Source: Branchiostoma floridae (taxonomy: Eukaryota > Chordata > Leptocardii > Amphioxiformes > Branchiostomatidae). From it: a DNA stretch of 64,000 bases. The position numbers and the translations under genes are program-made. The notes under the pieces are model-generated. The model was given only the letters and a program-made list of their open reading frames with translations, was not told the DNA's origin and did no database searches. The stretch is taken from positions 24,636,432-24,700,431 of the forward strand of contig NC_049983.1 in NCBI RefSeq assembly GCF_000003815.2, in the 5' to 3' direction. Below, in pieces: positions 59,041 through 64,000 of the stretch; positions within the stretch are counted from its first letter, which is position 1, and each line of letters opens with the position of its first letter.

Positions 59041-60128
59041 ACCTCCATGAAAAAATGGAGGTATAGTTTTGAGTGTGTCTGTGTGTGTGTGTGTCTGTGT
59101 GTGTGTCTGTCTGTGTGTCCGCATATTGTGGTCAGCATAACTTGAGAATCTCTTGATGGACTACGATGATATTTGGTATGTGGGTAGGGGTTGGAAAGAC
59201 GAAGGTCAAGGTCAATTTTGGGCCCCCTGGTGTGTAACCTTGGTACTGCAGCGCAACTTCCGGTTTTGCTATCTCGGTGTTCTGAACATGCTATGGTCAA
59301 GATTTTTAAGTATTACATAGCTCTTGTGCTCAGGAAAAATTGACATAAGTTTGGGCCCCCTAGCGTCTAGTTTTGGGATAGCAGGGGCATTTTTGTCAAA
59401 AACTTCTGACGAGGATAACTCCAGAAGGGAATAACGGATTTTCATGATTTTTGGTATGTAGGTACCTTAGACAATGTTGTACAAGATAAAATACTAATTA
59501 TGCAAAATAGAAGTACATTTGCATAATTAATGAGAATATTCTATCATAGCAGTTTTTTCAATGTATCTCTTGTCCCGTACGTGATATGGTCGTGACATTT
59601 GGGTGGTAGATAGCTTTTAGCGTCATGACAAAGTGGGGCAAGTTTCAGTCCCCTAACATTCAATTGTGGAACTGCAGGGGCGTTTTTGTCAAGACACTCC
59701 AAAGAGGATAACTGCAGAAAGGAACGACGGATTGCCTGCATTTTAGGCATGCAGGTAGCTTAGGCAAAGATGTTCATAATGATATACATGTTATGCAAAT
59801 GATGACTGAATTTGCATAATTAATGAGGAAATTGTACAGTTCCATTGTTTTCAATAACTGGACCTCAATACATGTAACACATGTTAATTATGATAGGTGG
59901 AATATAAGCAGATACCAAATATGGTAATGAGGAACTTATTTGCATAATTTATGTAAAGATTGCAAAACCTCTTTATGATTAATAATGGGAATTTTATAAT
60001 TGTAACATGTGAACGTTAGTCAATGATTAACAACACCATGCATACATTATGTTAATGTCTTAGTCAATTGCATGAAATTTACGAAAGCTTTAAATTTTCA
60101 TGGAGGTATGAGGTCGCCGAACTCTAGT
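59041..60128. mobile_element. DNA element of about 1.1 kb with ACCTCCATG termini
   Basis: Left end ACCTCCATGAAAAAATGGAGGT (itself palindromic) pairs with the right end TTTTCATGGAGGT at about 60096. The interior has a GT-rich run (59075-59120) and three diverged blocks of about 250-300 bp, each with AGGATAACT / GCATAACTTGAG, a TTTGGTATGTAGGTA word and GGGGCCCCCTAGCGT-like text. TTTGCATAATTAATGAG occurs twice. No transposase frame; the family is unassigned. Confidence 0.65.
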
Positions 60129-62424
60129 TTAAGACTGTCTTGATCAAGCAATGAGTTGGTAAAACTGGTGAGTGGCATACAACTGAATCTTTGTGACCTT
60201 TCTAGTTTCGATGATAAGGTCATGTAGATTTGACTATATGGATGACATTCGCGCGCATTAATTTTCGACGGTTTCCAAAATAAATTTAAAAAAAAACGTT
60301 TTGAACCTTACTCTAAGTCGTACAACATGTGCCGTGGATACAAAAAAACGTATACTACTGTGTCAGTCATAGATCATTACAAGGTCAAAGAAGATGTGAA
60401 AGAACAAAAATGAAGAATCTATCGTTTGGTATACAATATTCTGTATTCAGTCATTGGTTCAACGTTCTTGACCACTTTGTTTTCATAATGATGGCAATTT
60501 TTTTGTTAAACTTTTTTTATTCGTACGCTCGAATCAGTTTTTGGATTCCTAGAGGATATCATCCATATGATCAAATCAACATGGCCTGATGATCATGATT
60601 AGAGTAATGCCTGCTATTTGGGGACTGAGGATAGATTGTTGGAATGATACGGAACTTCTACCTGCACGGTGTTCTGAGGGATTATCTTGTCAGTGCGGTA
60701 TGCTCTCAAGACCAGCCCATTTTCAACATTCATCGATCATTATAATCCTTTAGTCCATACAGCACTGTAGAAAATTACGGACTCTTTCTTGTAGGTGGGA
60801 ACTTCTGACAGCATTATATGTCCACATTAATCGGAGATGAGTCTATGGTACAATCTGTAATATAGTCCAAATCTTAACATGCGCAGAGGAGAGACGGTCG
60901 TGATTGTAATGGATTTTGATGTCTAAGTTGTCGTAAACTTTTGACAAATTAGGGACAGAATAGAAGTGATCATAGATCGTTGAAAAAGTAATTGATAAAC
61001 ACGGCCCAAATGTTAACACAGCAGCCACAATGTAAAGATAGTCAACATTTGCAAACAAACGGGAGTAGCGCGAAATCTGCTTGATTGACTGGCGTACGCT
61101 ACATGTATGTAGACCCTACATGTTGATTTATTCATACCTATAGATATCCATATATGTGTGTTTAGTTGTACTGTAAGTAGTTGTTATACATGTAGACCTT
61201 ACGAAAGTCGCTGTACTTTTGTCGTGTCAATGAAGATTGTCTGTATCTGATGTGCGGCCGATGATCAGTTATTCGGTCTTTTCTCGCCCCACACGTAAAC
61301 TATTTTAACAAGCTACCTTAAATATGTATGTTAAGAGCTTGTTTGGGTGCAGGGTAAACATCTGCCGATTCCTAAATATCAGCCTAAAAATCGCGCGCTG
61401 ATCGGGGAGACACCGTACTTATTACTCATAGTGACGAAAATGTAGTTTAGAGCTCGCGGACTCGTCGTCGGATTGATTTTCCCGCAATGTAAAAGGGTGT
61501 GTGTGCGGTATTTCTTTTCTTCGATTCCTGAGAATTTATGCCACCACTGGTGACACCCGCCTCAGGTCACCTTTCAGTAGTGCAAGGTCGGCAGAGGTCA
61601 TACTAGGAACACAGCTGTCACTTCCCTGGTTGTGAGTAAGCCGGGGCCTCTCGGGGAGGCATTCAAACCAACTTGTCAAGGGCAAATGTGGCATTGTGAG
61701 TAGCAAATCACAATGAAGGTCAGACACAATTTCCTGGAATGAAACCAAATCCCCGCAGACATGGCAAATCATATTGATGTGAGAGGACAATAGATGTATA
61801 ACAAGCGCTATGGAAACTGATGGCACGTATCAACCACATGTCACTCAGAGCCTCGAATGTATCACTCAGAGCCTCGAATGTATAGTAAAGCGTTAGATAA
61901 CACCAAATCTTTTGTCAATCCTTCCAGCTACCAGACATTCTTACAGCTAAATTACTAAGTTGCGTTTGCAATCTTGTTTATAATACTTGAACATGGCCGT
62001 ATTTCGTAAGTCTGACCGCTTTTGTTGAAACTTTTTAACTGATCAATATAACCATTAACTGTAGTGGTCTCTTACTCAACTTAAGACTTTTAGCTGACCA
62101 AGATCACCGTTATCTAGCGCATTTCCTAAATCAAATTATTGCAAGAGGACAATAGAACCATCAACAGCCGCAGAAACTGATGGCCCGTATAACCTAGATG
62201 TCTCCAACTGATTTTCCACACGGAGTCTACACTGTCTGTTGGTATCTGTAATGGTTGTAGATTGTAGAATTAGAAGATCAATTTTTTTGTGAAACCTTTA
62301 GAAAATTCTTGTGTCCGTACTCGTCATAAAAATCCATAGGAAAGGTAATTTATGGCCATCTAGACTGCAGTTGATAAGTTGCCAAGTACAATGGACTCCA
62401 ACTACTAAAGTGTGTATAGTTACT
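60129..62424. other. Intergenic stretch, nothing firm
   Basis: A 23 bp tandem duplication (ATCACTCAGAGCCTCGAATG..) lies at about 61838-61882. The segments at 61780-61840 and 62140-62200 are weakly duplicated (GAGGACAATAGA, GAAACTGATGGC). The plus-strand frame at 60329-60589 is hydrophobic and aromatic-rich but matches no family known to me. Confidence 0.45.
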
Positions 62425-62591
62425 AATCTCCAGATAGATTTACCAGTGGTATAAGGAGTTTAGTTCGACAAGGATTTATCTGAGACACTAGAGGTCTGCG
62501 GTCACTCAAACAGAGAGGAGCATTTCTATGGCTCAGAACACTGCTTGGCTAGCTAGAATCCTTATACCACTGGTAGATCTACCAGGAGATA
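62425..62591. mobile_element. Foldback MITE, about 166 bp
   Basis: ATCTCCAGATAGATTTACCA and GTGGTATAAGGA on the left are inverted on the right (TCCTTATACCAC, TGGTAGATCTACCAGGAGAT) over about 33 bp with few mismatches. Interior non-coding; no clear target duplication. Confidence 0.75.
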
Positions 62592-63642
62592 ATGTACTTA
62601 CAGTTTTGGGCGTTGATGGTGGTCCCACATTTCATAGTGCATCAGCATTTTTTTCCCTGACACAATCTTAACAGGGGAACTTAGTCTACTCCTTTTTCGA
62701 CCGTCTTTTCCCCTACTCCATTAGTATTTCCCCCGAGGACAGTCCAGACTACCAATTTTCCAGTTCTTCGGGCCTGAAATGCAGTCACGCATCGTTGAAC
62801 TTGGATCTGCTTCACGGCAATAGTCTCAGCCTTGATTACAGCAGTAAAGTATTATCACCGCAAACCCGGCGCGTAGCCGTTGGAGTTTTTATCTCACCAT
62901 CCGCTCATGGTCAATACACGCCCGTTAAGCCTCCTACCATCTGTCCGGAGATTGGTCCCCCGGGGGCTGGGATATCCAGACGTTTCCTATCAGGAACCCA
63001 ACAGTCATGTCCAAGTTTGCCTCATCTGTGTTTTATGGACGGTTTGACCATGAGCGTTTCGATCACCGCTGCAGTCTGGCCACAGAGGTCCTATAAAACG
63101 CTGCGGTTTTAATGGAAAGGAAATTCCCGATTTTCCGGGCTCCCTAGTTTTATGACACCATTGTTTGTTCTATCGGAGTTAAAGATGATTGCTATCTTGG
63201 GCAGAGGGTAATTTGGTTAAAATCCATGAAACAGCCGCTTAGATCGATTAAAGAAACCGATGGGAATCAATTTGAATTGTTTCCCTCAGCTGGAACTCAA
63301 TGTAACTGTAAAGCAGGAAACCATCAATGGAAGATTAGCAGAAAATGCGTTACACACCAGTATTCATGAGCGGAAGGCGGCTTTGTGTGAAGGTGACGTT
63401 CAAATCGATCTGCAGATTGATCTGCGTACTTTATAACCACGACAGACGACTTCCCGGCCCTGTCGTCATCCCTCAGTGCAGATCCGCCAAGCCATACGAT
63501 TTACGGTCCGGAAAGATCGAAGGGTAATCTATTTTTGAACAAGCTATTTTCGAGACGGCACGTGCAATTAACCCTGTCGGCGTCCCCTGCCGGGTGGGGG
63601 ATATCTGTGATCGGCAGGCAGTCAGCCGATACAGTCGCTACT
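62592..63642. other. Intergenic stretch, GC-richer, nothing identified
   Basis: Holds a 105-codon plus-strand frame at 62795-63112 with no recognisable domain. No repeat or RNA gene was seen. Confidence 0.4.
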
Positions 63643-63650
63643 AGGACTGG

Positions 63651-63780
63651 CTACTCTCCAAGCAGAGGTTGAGTCTCGTAGATATACTAGTAGTCGGAAA
63701 AATTAAATGTAAGAGGAGCGCCGGTGTAATTTTTCCGACTACTAGTATATCTACGTGACTCAACCCCTGCTAGGAGAGTA
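63651..63780. mobile_element. hAT-like miniature element, 130 bp, 8 bp target duplication
   Basis: Two 54 bp arms (63652-63705 and 63727-63780) are inverted copies with about three mismatches, separated by a 21 bp loop: TACTCTCC ... TAGTCGGAAAAATTA against TAATTTTTCCGACTA ... GGAGAGTA. The 8 bp AGGACTGG flanks both sides (63643-63650 and 63781-63788). Eight-base duplications are typical of hAT transposons; the superfamily call rests on that alone. Confidence 0.8.
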
Positions 63781-63794
63781 AGGACTGGTGTCTG

Positions 63795-63960
63795 TTAATC
63801 TTCAAGCAGATCCTACAGGGGAATAAGATAGTATCAAAGCTAGCCAAGGAGTGTAGCCAGCCAAGGGGTGTACATTTGCCTACGTGGCAAATGTTTAATC
63901 TCCAAGCAGATCCTACGGTAGCATAAGCCGGCAGAGGAGTGAAGCCGGACTAGGAGTGCG
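63795..63960. repeat. Direct repeat, spacing about 98 bp
   Basis: TTAATCTTCAAGCAGATCCTAC at about 63797 recurs as TTAATCTCCAAGCAGATCCT at about 63895, both followed by AATAAG/CATAAG and AGGAGTG words. The second copy is followed by ACTAGGAGTGCG. Non-coding. Confidence 0.65.
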
Positions 63961-64000
63961 TTTCTCTACCGGTCCGGTCGCATATACACTCATAAGGCTT

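Noticed and set aside
60329-60589. Aromatic, hydrophobic 86-codon frame
   Set aside because: AT-rich sequence readily yields Phe/Leu/Ile-rich frames; no conserved motif or context.

Overview
The window looks like nuclear DNA of an animal, most likely an invertebrate deuterostome such as a lancelet. That placement is an inference from a chordate-style GABA-A receptor exon layout, several tRNA-headed SINE families and very dense small DNA transposons. There is no bacterial or organellar gene organisation, and almost all long open frames are chance or repeat-derived.

One gene can be supported firmly. On the minus strand, from 44325 down to 14439, lie the first five coding exons of a Cys-loop, ligand-gated chloride-channel subunit of the GABA-A receptor class: exon 1 at 44243-44325 (signal peptide), exon 2 at 43318-43427, exon 3 at 42306-42373, exon 4 at 20902-21122 and exon 5 at 14439-14521. 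All splice phases join without a break. They give 188 residues plus one base, from the initiator Met to just past the 15-residue Cys-loop. Exon lengths of 68, 221 and 83 bp equal those I know for vertebrate GABA-A subunit genes. The remaining exons (end of the ligand-binding domain and the four membrane segments) were not found and probably lie beyond position 1. A GC-rich TATA-less promoter region with CCAAT and GC boxes sits at about 44326-44720.

Positions 1-14438 are intron 5. They carry MITEs (11-262, 13095-13278), a snap-back inverted repeat (4243-4461), and a TIR-bounded element filled with a tandem array of about 145 bp units (5983-8437, with two assembly gaps). Intron 4 (14522-20901) ends in a SINE whose A-tail stops about 20 bases from the exon 4 donor and which is itself split by a mariner-type MITE. 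Intron 3 (21123-42305, 21 kb) holds minisatellites, microsatellites and short direct repeats. Introns 2 and 1 are under 1 kb.

Upstream of the gene (44720-64000) no further gene was recognised. This flank holds two SINEs, two degraded LINE 3' ends (one nested inside a MITE), a 1.1 kb TIR element, small foldback elements, and the most unusual structure in the window. At 49577-54792 there is a roughly 5.2 kb foldback-type element bounded by two 68 bp palindromes. Its two arms are long arrays of 98-125 bp repeats in opposite orientation around a central segment and a 100-base gap.
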